Assembly (NCBI RefSeq): GCF_019704555.1
Contig: NZ_AP024745.1
Coordinates: 11,707,501 to 11,771,500 of the forward strand
Direction: 5' to 3'
From: Actinoplanes sp. L3-i22
GTDB lineage: Bacteria > Actinomycetota > Actinomycetes > Mycobacteriales > Micromonosporaceae
DNA: 64,000 nt
A model generated the notes under the pieces. That model was not told the DNA's origin and searched no databases. It was given only the letters and a program-made list of their open reading frames with translations. Position 1 is the stretch's first letter. Every line of letters begins with the position of its first letter. Both the position numbers and the translations under genes were made by a program. Positions 40,252 through 48,400 of this stretch are shown one piece after another.

Positions 40252-40854
40252 CTAGACCGCGGCCTCGGCGGCGGCTCGCCGTGGTGGGCCGACCAGCGCG
40301 TAAACGATGAGGCCACCAACCGCCAGCACCAGCGCGGCTACCGCGGCCGGGCCGGAATGCGGGTCCTGGGACTGCCAGGTGAGGATCTGCCCGAGCCGAC
40401 TCTCCGAGCGGGAGTACAGCAATGCGGCGAGGGTCCAGCCCAGCGGCACGAACCAAGCCCGAGCCGGGCTGAGCACCGCGGCTCCGAGCGCGGTCAGCCC
40501 CAGCAGCCCCGCCGCGTCCCGCACCACCAGCAGTGCGGGACTGAAGCGGGCCGGAGTGACCAGCGTGACCGCCAGCAGCCCGGTCACGATCAGCATCGCG
40601 GCCAGCAGGTGCGCGGCCCGGCGCGGCGCCCAGGGGAGCGCCGCCGTCCGGTCGAGCTCGGCGTCCGGGCTGACCAGCGTCGCGGTCAGTGCGGCCACCA
40701 TCAGCAGGACGGTCAGGATCACCATCGGGACGCCGACGTCACGGCTGTTGGAGGCGACCGCCCACAGCGCCGACATGAGCACCGCACACCCCGCCGTCAG
40801 GGCCAGCGCCGCTGGCGCGCGCCGGGACCGCAGGTAGAGCACGAGCCATCGCAT
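40252..40854 (-). CDS. Hydrophobic membrane protein, ABC exporter subunit
   Basis: This 200-residue protein with about five to six predicted helices is the last gene of a leftward operon of sigma factor, anti-sigma factor, ABC ATPase and permease. Its ATG shares one base with the upstream stop (TGATG). It has no recognisable catalytic motif and is probably a second membrane subunit of the ABC transporter. The open frame extends far upstream but that part overlaps the permease gene in another frame. Confidence 0.8.
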   Translation of the reverse strand: MRWLVLYLRSRRAPAALALTAGCAVLMSALWAVASNSRDVGVPMVILTVLLMVAALTATLVSPDAELDRTAALPWAPRRAAHLLAAMLIVTGLLAVTLVTPARFSPALLVVRDAAGLLGLTALGAAVLSPARAWFVPLGWTLAALLYSRSESRLGQILTWQSQDPHSGPAAVAALVLAVGGLIVYALVGPPRRAAAEAAV

Positions 40855-42116
40855 CAGTTGCACCCCAGCGCCGCGTCGCGAACCGCGATGACCTTGGCTT
40901 TCGCCTGGTCGGCGGGCAGATTGCGGAGAGCCTGCCAGCGGGCCACGGCGTCGGCGGCGATGTCCGGTTCGTCGGCGACCGGCTCCCGTCCGATCAACCA
41001 ATACGCCGCCGCGATGGAGTCGGTCCAGTCCGGGCCGGTCTCGCACTCGTAGGGCCGGGCGAACGCGGCGATCACGATCCTCGGCGTCAGGTCGCCGGTC
41101 TTCCCGGTGTCGATCGGGACCAGCGCGACGTCGGCCGAGCGCGGCGCCGGGACGAGCGGCAGGTAGGTGCTGTTGTCCTCGTGCACCCGGGTCGGTGTGC
41201 CCGGCAGCTTCGCCAGGATCGTCAGCGCCGCCCGGGCCTGCGGCAACACCTCGGGCAGCAGCCCCTCGTGCACCCGGCTGACGCAGACCCGCGGCTCGTC
41301 CGGCGCGCAGACCAACTCTTTCGCCGCCAGGTCGACGGAGTCGACGACGAGTCGGTTCTGGTGCGGCATGACGGTGACGGCCAGCGCGGCGCCGAGCGCG
41401 ATCGGCAGCAGCGCCGCCAGCCTGGTCCGCGGGCCGTCGGCGGCGAACAGCAGCAGCCCGGCGACCGCGAGCGCGGTCATCCAGATCGCCTGCGAGGCGC
41501 TGATCTGCACCGGGACGGTCGTGTAGGCGTCCGGCATGTTCATCTCGTCGATCGGCGAGAAGACCATCGACAGCCAGCCCTTCGGCCGGGTGGCCGCGGG
41601 GATGGACAGCAGCAGCCCGAGACCGGCCACGGCCAGCAGGGGCGCGGTCACCAGCCACGGCAGCAGGCGGCCGACGGCCAGGCCGACCCAGGCCGCCGCG
41701 ACCAGCGCGAGCGCGCCGACCGCGGTGACCGTCAGGACGGCCGCCGGCAGGTAGCTGGCGGTGCTGAAGATCCGCACCGCGCCGGCGACGCCCATCAGCA
41801 GGTAGCCGCCGACGATGGCCAGGGCCATCGCCCCGAGCGTCGGGACCGCCCGCTGGGCGCGGGGCCGCGGGGTGGTCGCGAACAGCTCCAGCACGTTCGA
41901 CTGCTTCTCCCGGCGGCCCTGCCAGGCGCCGGCGGCCAGCGCCAGCGGCCACAGCAGCGCCAGGTAGAGCCGCTGGGTCATGACCAGCTGCAGCCAGCCG
42001 GTGGACCACTCGGACTCGTCGACCAGGTAGAGCAGCGCGACGCCGACGACCAGCAGGATCAGGGCGGCGCCGAGCGCCGCCGAGCGACGGAGCTCCAGGC
42101 CCAGCATCCGGGTCAT
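40854..42116 (-). CDS. ABC transporter permease with extracellular domain
   Basis: This 420-residue membrane protein has about six helices in residues 15-250 (ALGAALILLVVGVALLYLV, LYLALLWPLALAAGAW, and others), then a large soluble region (about 255-420) with several cysteines (VCAPDEPRVCVSRVHEG and the terminal ALGCN). It is encoded directly after the ATPase with overlapping ATGA, so it is the permease of that exporter. Substrate unknown; control by the linked ECF sigma factor suggests an envelope-stress or peptide-resistance role. Confidence 0.82.
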   Translation of the reverse strand: MTRMLGLELRRSAALGAALILLVVGVALLYLVDESEWSTGWLQLVMTQRLYLALLWPLALAAGAWQGRREKQSNVLELFATTPRPRAQRAVPTLGAMALAIVGGYLLMGVAGAVRIFSTASYLPAAVLTVTAVGALALVAAAWVGLAVGRLLPWLVTAPLLAVAGLGLLLSIPAATRPKGWLSMVFSPIDEMNMPDAYTTVPVQISASQAIWMTALAVAGLLLFAADGPRTRLAALLPIALGAALAVTVMPHQNRLVVDSVDLAAKELVCAPDEPRVCVSRVHEGLLPEVLPQARAALTILAKLPGTPTRVHEDNSTYLPLVPAPRSADVALVPIDTGKTGDLTPRIVIAAFARPYECETGPDWTDSIAAAYWLIGREPVADEPDIAADAVARWQALRNLPADQAKAKVIAVRDAALGCN

Positions 42117-42913
42117 CGGGCCGCCTCCGCCCGATGGCGGCGCAGCAGCGCGGAGTAGCCCCGCTCGGCGGGACTGTCGCCGGCGTCGGTCTCGCTGCCC
42201 TGCGCGATCAGGGTGTCCGGCGTGCCCTGGAAGACCAGCCGGCCCTCGTTGATCATCACCACGTCGGTGCAGGCGGCCACCACGTCCTCGACCAGGTGGG
42301 TGGAGACCAGGACGCAGCTGTCGACGCCCAGGTCGCGGAGCAGCTCACGGAAGTCGAGGCGCTGCTCCGGGTCGAGGCCGACGGTCGGCTCGTCCAGCAG
42401 CAGCACCGCGGGGTCGTTGACGATCGCCTGGGCGATGCCGGCCCGGCGCAGCATGCCGCCGGACAGCGTCTTCATCCGCGAGCCGGCCCGGTCGGCCAGG
42501 CCGACCCGCTCGATCGCCCGCTGGACGGCGCCCGGCACCGCGGATTTCGGCATCTCCTTGAGCCAGGCCATGTACTCCACGAACTCGCGGACCGTGAACC
42601 TCGGGTAGAACCCGAACGCCTGCGGCAGATAGCCCAGCCCGCGGCGCACCCGGCGCAGGTCGGCCCGGCCGTCCACCGGCTCGCCGAGCAGGGTCAGCTT
42701 GCCGCCGGCCGGCTCCAGCACGGTGGCCAGCGCGCGCATCAGCGTCGTCTTGCCGGCGCCGTTCGGCCCGAGCAGGCCGTGCACGCCGGTGCCGAGCGTC
42801 AGGTCGAGCCCGTCGACGGCCAGGTGCCGGCCGGCCCGGACGCGAAGGCCCTCGGCCTGCACCACCCACGGATGGATGGTGGGGGCGGTCTCCGCCGCGC
42901 TCACCGTACGCAT
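42113..42913 (-). CDS. ABC transporter ATP-binding protein
   Basis: This 266-residue cytoplasmic ATPase of an ABC-2/DrrA-like exporter has Walker A GPNGAGKTT (49-57), the Q loop in GYLPQAFGFYP, the signature LSGGM near 149, Walker B LLLDEPTVGLDP and the switch His in VSTHLVED. It has the fold and length of exporters for antibiotics or peptides. The start lies three bases after the stop of the anti-sigma gene and its stop overlaps the permease ATG, placing it inside the sigma-controlled operon. Confidence 0.94.
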   Translation of the reverse strand: MRTVSAAETAPTIHPWVVQAEGLRVRAGRHLAVDGLDLTLGTGVHGLLGPNGAGKTTLMRALATVLEPAGGKLTLLGEPVDGRADLRRVRRGLGYLPQAFGFYPRFTVREFVEYMAWLKEMPKSAVPGAVQRAIERVGLADRAGSRMKTLSGGMLRRAGIAQAIVNDPAVLLLDEPTVGLDPEQRLDFRELLRDLGVDSCVLVSTHLVEDVVAACTDVVMINEGRLVFQGTPDTLIAQGSETDAGDSPAERGYSALLRRHRAEAAR

Positions 42914-42916
42914 ATG

Positions 42917-43708
42917 TCATCTCCTCCTGAGAAAGCGGTCGGCGCGGGTCATCGCGAAGGCTGCCGAGGCAACCGCGATGAACGCCCAGACGCCGAGACT
43001 GCCCGGCTGAAGCACGACCGGGAGGTGGGCGGTGAACACCGCCGGAAGGGCCACCACGAGCCCCCACGCGGCCGCCAGGCCGAGGGCGGCCAGGCGCACC
43101 CCGACGAGCGCGCCCAGGGCGAGGGTGGTGGTGGTGAAGGCCAGGCACGGCAGCAGCGCCAGGGCCAGTGAGACGCCGGTCCGGTCGGTGGCCAGCCCGA
43201 GCATCGGGATGACCACCAGGAGCACGGTCACCGTCCGGCGCAGCAGCAGCGGCAGGCCGGCCGTGGGGGTGCTGGCGATCAGCTCCCAGGCCGGGTCGCT
43301 GCCCCGGCTCCACGCGACCGCCACCCCGGGCAGCGGCGCCACCGGCGCCAGCAGCAGCACCAGCGACGGCAGGCTGGGCTCCAGCGCCTGCAGCGTCACC
43401 GCGACCAGCAGGACCGCGGCCGTCATGGTCAGCCACGGGATCAGTTGCCAGACCAGCCAGCGGTTCCGGGCCGCCGACCAGTGGCGCCGCTCGCGGACCG
43501 GCGCGGGACCGGCGGTGACGCCCTGATCCACCCCGTCGCTCACCCGGGCGAGCAGGGTCAGGACCTCCTCCGGCGCGCTGCCGGCCAGCCGGGCGCGACA
43601 ATCCGCGCACTCCTCGAGGTGCACCTCGACCGACCAGAGGGTGGCCTCGTCGAGCTCGTCGCCGTCGGCATACCGCGAGATCACCGTGGGACTGGGGTGA
43701 CCGGTCAT
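42917..43708 (-). CDS. Zinc-finger anti-sigma factor with membrane domain
   Basis: This 263-residue protein starts with a putative zinc finger anti-sigma domain (VEVHLEECADCRARL, with His30, Cys34 and Cys37) and continues with about six membrane helices (90-260). It should hold the ECF sigma factor encoded immediately upstream until a membrane signal releases it. Its ATG overlaps the sigma stop (ATGA). It is larger than usual anti-sigma factors because of the multi-helix membrane part, which may sense a compound handled by the ABC exporter. Confidence 0.87.
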   Translation of the reverse strand: MTGHPSPTVISRYADGDELDEATLWSVEVHLEECADCRARLAGSAPEEVLTLLARVSDGVDQGVTAGPAPVRERRHWSAARNRWLVWQLIPWLTMTAAVLLVAVTLQALEPSLPSLVLLLAPVAPLPGVAVAWSRGSDPAWELIASTPTAGLPLLLRRTVTVLLVVIPMLGLATDRTGVSLALALLPCLAFTTTTLALGALVGVRLAALGLAAAWGLVVALPAVFTAHLPVVLQPGSLGVWAFIAVASAAFAMTRADRFLRRR

Positions 43709-44253
43709 GACAGCGCCTCCCGGAGAGCGAGCCGGGCCCGCCGCGCCCGGGATTTCACGGTGCCCTCGGGCACACCCAGCAGCAGTGACGTCTCCCGCAC
43801 GGAGAGGCCGTCAAGAACCATCGCGCGCAGCACCTGCCGCACCTCGGCGGGGAGGGTGAGCAGCGCCTGCTCCAGCTCGTGGCCGACGTGGCCGGCGAGC
43901 ACCTCGTCCTCCGCGGCGGGGGCGGCGGTCACCGCCAACGTGGCCGGCAACTCGCGCTGCCGGGCCCGCCGGCGGAACGCGTCGACCAGCCGGTTGGCGG
44001 CGATCGTCCAGAGCCAGCCGACCGCGCTGCCGGCCGCCGTCGAGCCGGCGAAGTCACCGGCCGCGCGCCAGACGGCCAGATAGGTCTCCTGCATGACGTC
44101 GGCGACCACGTCGTCGTCGGTGCATCGCCGCCGCAGCCGGACGGCGAGCCACGGCGAGGTACGCCGATAGAGCTCGTCGAAGGCGCGCCGGTCGCCGGTG
44201 GCGGTGCGGCGGACGAGCTCTGCCTCGTCGGCCGCGTCCAGACTTCGTCTCAC
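43705..44253 (-). CDS. ECF RNA polymerase sigma factor
   Basis: This ECF sigma factor of about 182 residues has region 2 (FDELYRRTSPWLAVRLRRR, DVMQETYLAVWRAAGDF, with VGWLWTIAANRLVDAFRRR) and region 4 (LPAEVRQVLRAMVLDGLSVRETSLLLGVPEGTVKSRARRAR). It would direct transcription of its own operon with anti-sigma factor and ABC exporter. The start is either GTG 44253 or TTG 44262; neither has a clear ribosome site, so the transcript may be leaderless. It is divergent from the TfoX-like gene. Confidence 0.92.
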   Translation of the reverse strand: MRRSLDAADEAELVRRTATGDRRAFDELYRRTSPWLAVRLRRRCTDDDVVADVMQETYLAVWRAAGDFAGSTAAGSAVGWLWTIAANRLVDAFRRRARQRELPATLAVTAAPAAEDEVLAGHVGHELEQALLTLPAEVRQVLRAMVLDGLSVRETSLLLGVPEGTVKSRARRARLALREALS

Positions 44254-44339
44254 GTCAGGCAAGACGTTGGCATCTCGCTTACGGTTCTCGAAGCGGAGTG
44301 GCGTGCGTCACATCCGGCATTCTGCCGTACGTTTGTCGC

Positions 44340-44666
44340 ATGGCCTTCGACGAGGCGCTCGCGGACCGGATCCGGGACGGATTCCAGGACGTGGACGGCG
44401 TGACCGACAAGCGGATGTTCGGCGGGATCACCTTCATGATCCACGGCAACATGGCCGTCGGCGTGATGGGTGACGACCTGATCGTGCGGCTCGGCGCGGA
44501 GGCCGGGCTGGCCGCGCTGACCGAGCCGGGCATCCGCGCCTTCGACTTCACCGGCCGCCCGATGAAGAACTGGATCGTCGTCGACGGCGACCGCCTCGAC
44601 GACGAGGGCCTGGCCCGCTGGCTGCGGGCCGGCCTCGACTTCGCGAGCTCACTCCCCCCGAAATAA
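44340..44666 (+). CDS. TfoX N-terminal domain protein
   Basis: This 108-residue protein matches the TfoX/Sxy N-terminal domain: MFGGITFMIHGNMAVGVMGDDLIVRLG and GRPMKNWIVVDGDRLDDEGLARWLRAGL. In gamma-proteobacteria TfoX activates competence, but standalone N-terminal-domain proteins in actinobacteria have no assigned role. ATG 44340 gives the normal family start (MAFDEALADRIRD). It is convergent with the isomerase gene, 20 bases apart. Confidence 0.9.
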   Translation: MAFDEALADRIRDGFQDVDGVTDKRMFGGITFMIHGNMAVGVMGDDLIVRLGAEAGLAALTEPGIRAFDFTGRPMKNWIVVDGDRLDDEGLARWLRAGLDFASSLPPK

Positions 44667-44686
44667 CCCGGGCGAAGATCAAAGGA

Positions 44687-45481
44687 TCAAAACACGCTTC
44701 GGTACGCCGTGAGCGTCGCGTCCAGCACCTCTCGCCCGGGTCGCGCCCACAGGTCGGCGTTCATCACCTCGACCTCGATCGGCCCGGTGTAGCCGGCCTT
44801 GTCCACCGCCTCGTGGAAGGCCCGCATGTCCACGCACCCGTCGCCGGGCAGCCCGCGCCCGGTCAGCACCCCGGCCGGCAGCGGCGTGATCCAGTCGGCG
44901 AGCTGGTAGATCGCGATCCGCTCCCCGGCCCCGGCGATCTTGTCGAGCACCGTGTCGTCCCACCACAGGTGATAGGTGTCCACGGTGACCCCGACCTGGC
45001 CGACCGGGTGCTGCCCGGCGATCGCCATGGCCTGGTCCCAGGTGCTGATCACGCAGCGGTCGGCGGCGTACATCGGGTGCAGCGGCTCGATCGCCAGGGT
45101 CACCCCGGCGGCGGCCGCGTACGGCGCCAGCCGCCCGATCGCGTCGGCCACGTGCTGCCGCGCGCCGGCCAGGTCCTTCGAGCCGTCCGGCAGGCCCCCG
45201 GAGACCAGGACAAGCACCGGCGTGTTCAGCGCGGCGGCCTCGTCGATCGCCCGGCGGTTGTCGTCGTACCAATCGGGCAGTTGGAAGAAACCGCTGCGGC
45301 AGAGCGTGGTCACGGTCAGGCCGGCGTCCCGGACCAGGGCGGCGGAGCGCTCCAGGCCGTACTCGGCGACCGGCTCGCGCCAGAGCGCGACCTGGTCGAC
45401 CCCGGCCGCGACGCAGCCGGCGACCATCTCCGGCAGATCCCAGAGCTTGGCGGTGATCTGGTTGAAGGAGAAGCGGCTCAT
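44687..45481 (-). CDS. Sugar phosphate isomerase/epimerase-like TIM barrel
   Basis: This 264-residue TIM-barrel protein of the AP endonuclease 2/xylose isomerase-like family has candidate metal ligands in LAIEPLHPMY, VGVTVDTYHLWWDD, IAIYQLADW and a Glu in PIEVEVMN. It is predicted to isomerise or epimerise a keto-sugar. It is the third gene of a leftward operon with a Gfo/Idh dehydrogenase and a DUF993 aldolase-like protein. Its ATG overlaps the stop of the DUF993 gene. Confidence 0.9.
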   Translation of the reverse strand: MSRFSFNQITAKLWDLPEMVAGCVAAGVDQVALWREPVAEYGLERSAALVRDAGLTVTTLCRSGFFQLPDWYDDNRRAIDEAAALNTPVLVLVSGGLPDGSKDLAGARQHVADAIGRLAPYAAAAGVTLAIEPLHPMYAADRCVISTWDQAMAIAGQHPVGQVGVTVDTYHLWWDDTVLDKIAGAGERIAIYQLADWITPLPAGVLTGRGLPGDGCVDMRAFHEAVDKAGYTGPIEVEVMNADLWARPGREVLDATLTAYRSVF

Positions 45482-46617
45482 CCGGCCATCACCTCGAAGA
45501 ATCGGTTCGCCCGGTGCGCGGCCAGGTCGGGGTCGGTGAGCAGCCCGGCGGCGTCGGCGAGCTCGATCAGGCGGGCGAAGTGCGGCACCGAGCGGCCCGA
45601 CTGCAGGCCGCCGACCATGGTGAAGTGCGACTGGTGGCCGGCCAGCCAGGCGAGGAAGACGATGCCGGTCTTGTAGTAGAACGTCGGCTTCTCGAAGATG
45701 TGCCGGGACAGCGGGACCGTCGGGGCGAAGATCCGGTCGTAGGACTCCAGGTCACCGGCGTCCAGGGCGGCGAACGCGGCCGCGGCGGCCGGGGCGATCG
45801 CGGCGAAGATGCCGAGCAGCGCGTCGGAGTGGCCGTGCTCGTCGCCGCGGATCAGCTGCGGGTAGTTGAAGTCGTCGCCGGTGTAGAGCCGGACGCCGGC
45901 CGGGAGGCGGCGGCGCAGGCGGATCTCGTGGTCGGCGTCGAGCAGCGAGACCTTGATGCCGTCGACCTTCGCCGGGTTCGAGTTGATCAGTTCGAGGACC
46001 GTCTCGGTCGCCTTGTCCACGTCGGACGAACCCCAGTAGCCCTCGAGTGCGGGGTCGAAGGCGGTGCCGAGCCAGTGCAGCACGACCGGCTTGTCCGAGA
46101 TTTCCAACAACGAACGGTAAATCGTCAGATAGTCATCCGAGTCCCGCGCTGTCGCGGCGAGGTGCCGGCTGCACATCAGAACCGGCGCGGCGCCCGCGCT
46201 CAGGACATCGGCAAGTTGATCACGGTAGGCGGACGCGATCTGGTCGAGTGTGGCCGATCCGGGCGCCAGCTGGTCGGTGGCGACACCGGCCACGATCCGA
46301 CCGCCGGCCGCCCGCGCCGCGGCCGCGCTGCGCTGGATCAACTCCCTGGTCGCGGTGTAGTCGAGACCCATCCCCCGCTGTGCGGTGTCCATCGCCTCGG
46401 CCACCCCGAGCCCGTGTGCCCAGAGATGCTGCCGGAACGCCAGCGTCGCGTCCCAGTCCAGCGCGGCCGGTGCGCCCGGGGCGTTGCCGGCGCGCGGATC
46501 GGCGACGACGTGCGCTGCCCCGTACGCAATCCGGCTCTTGATCTGGCCCTTTGGTTTTTGCCATGATCCGCCGCCGGAGAGCGTCAGCGGGCCGGTGGGC
46601 AGGTGCACGACGGCCAT
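45478..46617 (-). CDS. DUF993 (dihydrodipicolinate-synthase-like) protein
   Basis: This 379-residue protein of the DUF993 family belongs to the DapA/NAL-type aldolase superfamily: GVATDQLAPGSATLDQIASAYRDQL, VLHWLGTAFDPALEGYWG, and the central VDGIKVSLLDADHEIRLRR with a Lys at the Schiff-base position. It probably cleaves or dehydrates a sugar-derived keto acid. ATG 46617 (MAVVHLPTG) overlaps the dehydrogenase stop as TGATG. The reading frame continuing upstream belongs to the dehydrogenase region and is a shadow. Confidence 0.9.
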   Translation of the reverse strand: MAVVHLPTGPLTLSGGGSWQKPKGQIKSRIAYGAAHVVADPRAGNAPGAPAALDWDATLAFRQHLWAHGLGVAEAMDTAQRGMGLDYTATRELIQRSAAAARAAGGRIVAGVATDQLAPGSATLDQIASAYRDQLADVLSAGAAPVLMCSRHLAATARDSDDYLTIYRSLLEISDKPVVLHWLGTAFDPALEGYWGSSDVDKATETVLELINSNPAKVDGIKVSLLDADHEIRLRRRLPAGVRLYTGDDFNYPQLIRGDEHGHSDALLGIFAAIAPAAAAAFAALDAGDLESYDRIFAPTVPLSRHIFEKPTFYYKTGIVFLAWLAGHQSHFTMVGGLQSGRSVPHFARLIELADAAGLLTDPDLAAHRANRFFEVMAG

Positions 46618-47765
46618 CAGACGTCGCCCAGCGCGATCCGGCGGCCCTCGCGGGCGGACCGCAGGCCGGCCTCGGCGAGGCGGACGCCGCGGGCACCAGA
46701 GGCGAAGTCCCAGTGGAACGACTCGCCGGCGACGACGTGCCGGAGGAACGCCTCCCACTGGACCTTGAAACCGTTGTCGAACTCGTCGTTGTCCGGCACC
46801 TCGGTCCACTGGTCGCGGAACGAGAAGGTGACCGGCAGGTCCGGGTTCCAGACCGGCTTGGGCGTGGTGGCCCGGTGCTGGATCTTGCAGCCGCGCAGGC
46901 CGGCGACCGCGCTGCCGTGCGTGCCGTCGACCTGGAACTCGACCAGCTCGTCGCGGTTGACCCGGACCGCCCAGGAGGAGTTGATCTGGGCGACGATGCC
47001 GCCCTCCAGCTCGAAGATCGCGTAGGCGGCGTCGTCGGCGTCCGCGGTGTACTCCTCGCCGCGCTCGTCGACCCGCTTCTCCACGTGCGTGGCGATCGTC
47101 GTCTGCACGCCGCGGACCGCGCCGAACAGCTCCTCCAGCACGTAGTTCCAGTGCGGGAACATGTCCATCACGATGCCGCCGCCGTCGGCGAGCCGATAGT
47201 TCCAGCTCGGACGCTGGGCGGCCTGCCAGTCGCCCTCGAAGACCCAGTAGCCGAACTCGCCGCGCACCGACAGGATCCGGCCGAAGAAGCCGCCGTCGAT
47301 CAGGCGCTTCAGCTTGCGCAGGCCGGGCAGGAACAGCTTGTCCTGCACGACGCCGCTGCGGATGCCGGCCGTGGTGGCCAGCTCGGCCAGTTCCTCGGCC
47401 GCCGCCGAGCTCTCGGCCAGCGGCTTCTCGGTGTAGACGTGCTTGCCGGCCGCGATCGCCTGCCGGATCGCCTTCTCCCGCTGCTGGGTGACCTGGGCGT
47501 CGAAGTAGATCTCGGTGTCCGGCCGGGCGAGCGCGGCGTCCAGGTCGGTGGTCCACTCGGTGAGGCCGTGCCGGGCGGCGATGCCGGCGAGCTTGTCCGG
47601 GTCGCGGCCGACCAGGACGGGCTCGGGCCAGATGTGCCCGCCGCCGGGGAGGGCCACGCCGCCCTGCTCACGGATGGCGAGCAGGGAACGGACCAGGTGC
47701 TGCCGGTACCCCATCCGGCCGGTGACTCCGTTGATCACGATGCCGATCGATCTGCGCGCGGCCAT
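46617..47765 (-). CDS. Gfo/Idh/MocA family oxidoreductase
   Basis: This 382-residue NAD(P)-dependent sugar dehydrogenase is the first gene of the operon. The nucleotide-binding N terminus is GIVINGVTGRMGYRQHL, a variant glycine loop, followed by the EKP motif in HVYTEKPLAESS and a substrate domain with GGGIVMDMFPHWNYVLEELFG. It would oxidise a sugar or inositol-like compound for the two downstream enzymes. The ATG at 47765 has GGAGGTAAC upstream. A perfect LacI-type palindrome lies 23 bases before the start. Confidence 0.94.
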   Translation of the reverse strand: MAARRSIGIVINGVTGRMGYRQHLVRSLLAIREQGGVALPGGGHIWPEPVLVGRDPDKLAGIAARHGLTEWTTDLDAALARPDTEIYFDAQVTQQREKAIRQAIAAGKHVYTEKPLAESSAAAEELAELATTAGIRSGVVQDKLFLPGLRKLKRLIDGGFFGRILSVRGEFGYWVFEGDWQAAQRPSWNYRLADGGGIVMDMFPHWNYVLEELFGAVRGVQTTIATHVEKRVDERGEEYTADADDAAYAIFELEGGIVAQINSSWAVRVNRDELVEFQVDGTHGSAVAGLRGCKIQHRATTPKPVWNPDLPVTFSFRDQWTEVPDNDEFDNGFKVQWEAFLRHVVAGESFHWDFASGARGVRLAEAGLRSAREGRRIALGDV

Positions 47766-47787
47766 GTACGGTTACCTCCAGTTACCT

Positions 47788-47803
47788 AGGAAAGCGCTTT
47801 CCT
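47788..47803. promoter_or_regulatory. LacI-family operator palindrome
   Basis: AGGAAAGCGCTTTCCT is a perfect 16-bp palindrome with the central GCGC typical of LacI/GalR operators, placed 23-38 bases before the dehydrogenase ATG, where it would block transcription of the sugar operon. The LacI gene is not in the window. Confidence 0.8.
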
Positions 47804-47953
47804 GCTGATCGCAGCGTAGGGCGAAGACTTTCCTGGAACAAGGGTGAATCCAATTGGCGATTAACCCCGAGCACCACGACCGCTCGGCGATTGGTCACAA
47901 ACCATGCCTTGCCCATACTTTCCCGACGTCCGGCAGCATGGCAAGGTATGGCC

Positions 47954-48400
47954 ATGACTGTCACGCAGACCGTTTCGGCATCCGGGGTCATCGGCATCGG
48001 CTACCAGGGCTGGGACATCAACGGCTTCGTGGCCGAACTGCAGGGCCTCGGGGTGTCCACACTGGTGGACGTCCGACTGACCCCGATCTCCCGGAAACGC
48101 GGGTTCAGCAAGACCGCGCTCAGCCTCGCGGTCGGCGCCGCCGGCATCGCCTACGAGCACTACCGGCAGCTGGGGAATCCGAAGACCAACCGGGCCGGGT
48201 TCGCCGGCACACCGGCTGAACTCGCGGCGGCGCGCGGAACCTATGCCTCGATCCTGCATGAGCCGGTGGCCGCGGACTGCTTGAGCGACCTGGCCGAGTC
48301 CGCGAGACATGAGCGGATCGCCCTGCTCTGCTTCGAGGCGGATCAGGCGCACTGCCACCGCGACGTCGTTCTGCACGAGTTGTCGAGGCGCATGAACTAG
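47954..48400 (+). CDS. DUF488 family protein
   Basis: This 148-residue protein of the DUF488 family has GIGYQGWDINGFVAELQGLGVSTLVDVRLTPISRKRGFSKTAL and the C-terminal LLCFEADQAHCHRDVVLHEL, with the conserved Cys/His cluster of this family. DUF488 function is not established. ATG 47954 is chosen (AAGGT upstream); ATG 47948 is close. Its stop overlaps the stop of the convergent unknown gene inside CTAG, suggesting the pair travels together. Confidence 0.88.
   Translation: MTVTQTVSASGVIGIGYQGWDINGFVAELQGLGVSTLVDVRLTPISRKRGFSKTALSLAVGAAGIAYEHYRQLGNPKTNRAGFAGTPAELAAARGTYASILHEPVAADCLSDLAESARHERIALLCFEADQAHCHRDVVLHELSRRMN

Noticed and set aside
40857..42009. Long upstream extension of the last membrane gene of the ABC operon
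   Set aside because: It overlaps the permease gene in another frame and is Arg/Gly-rich; the TGATG overlap at 40854 gives the real start.
46618..47556. Upstream extension of the DUF993 frame
   Set aside because: It lies entirely within the Gfo/Idh gene in a different frame and has shadow-like composition.
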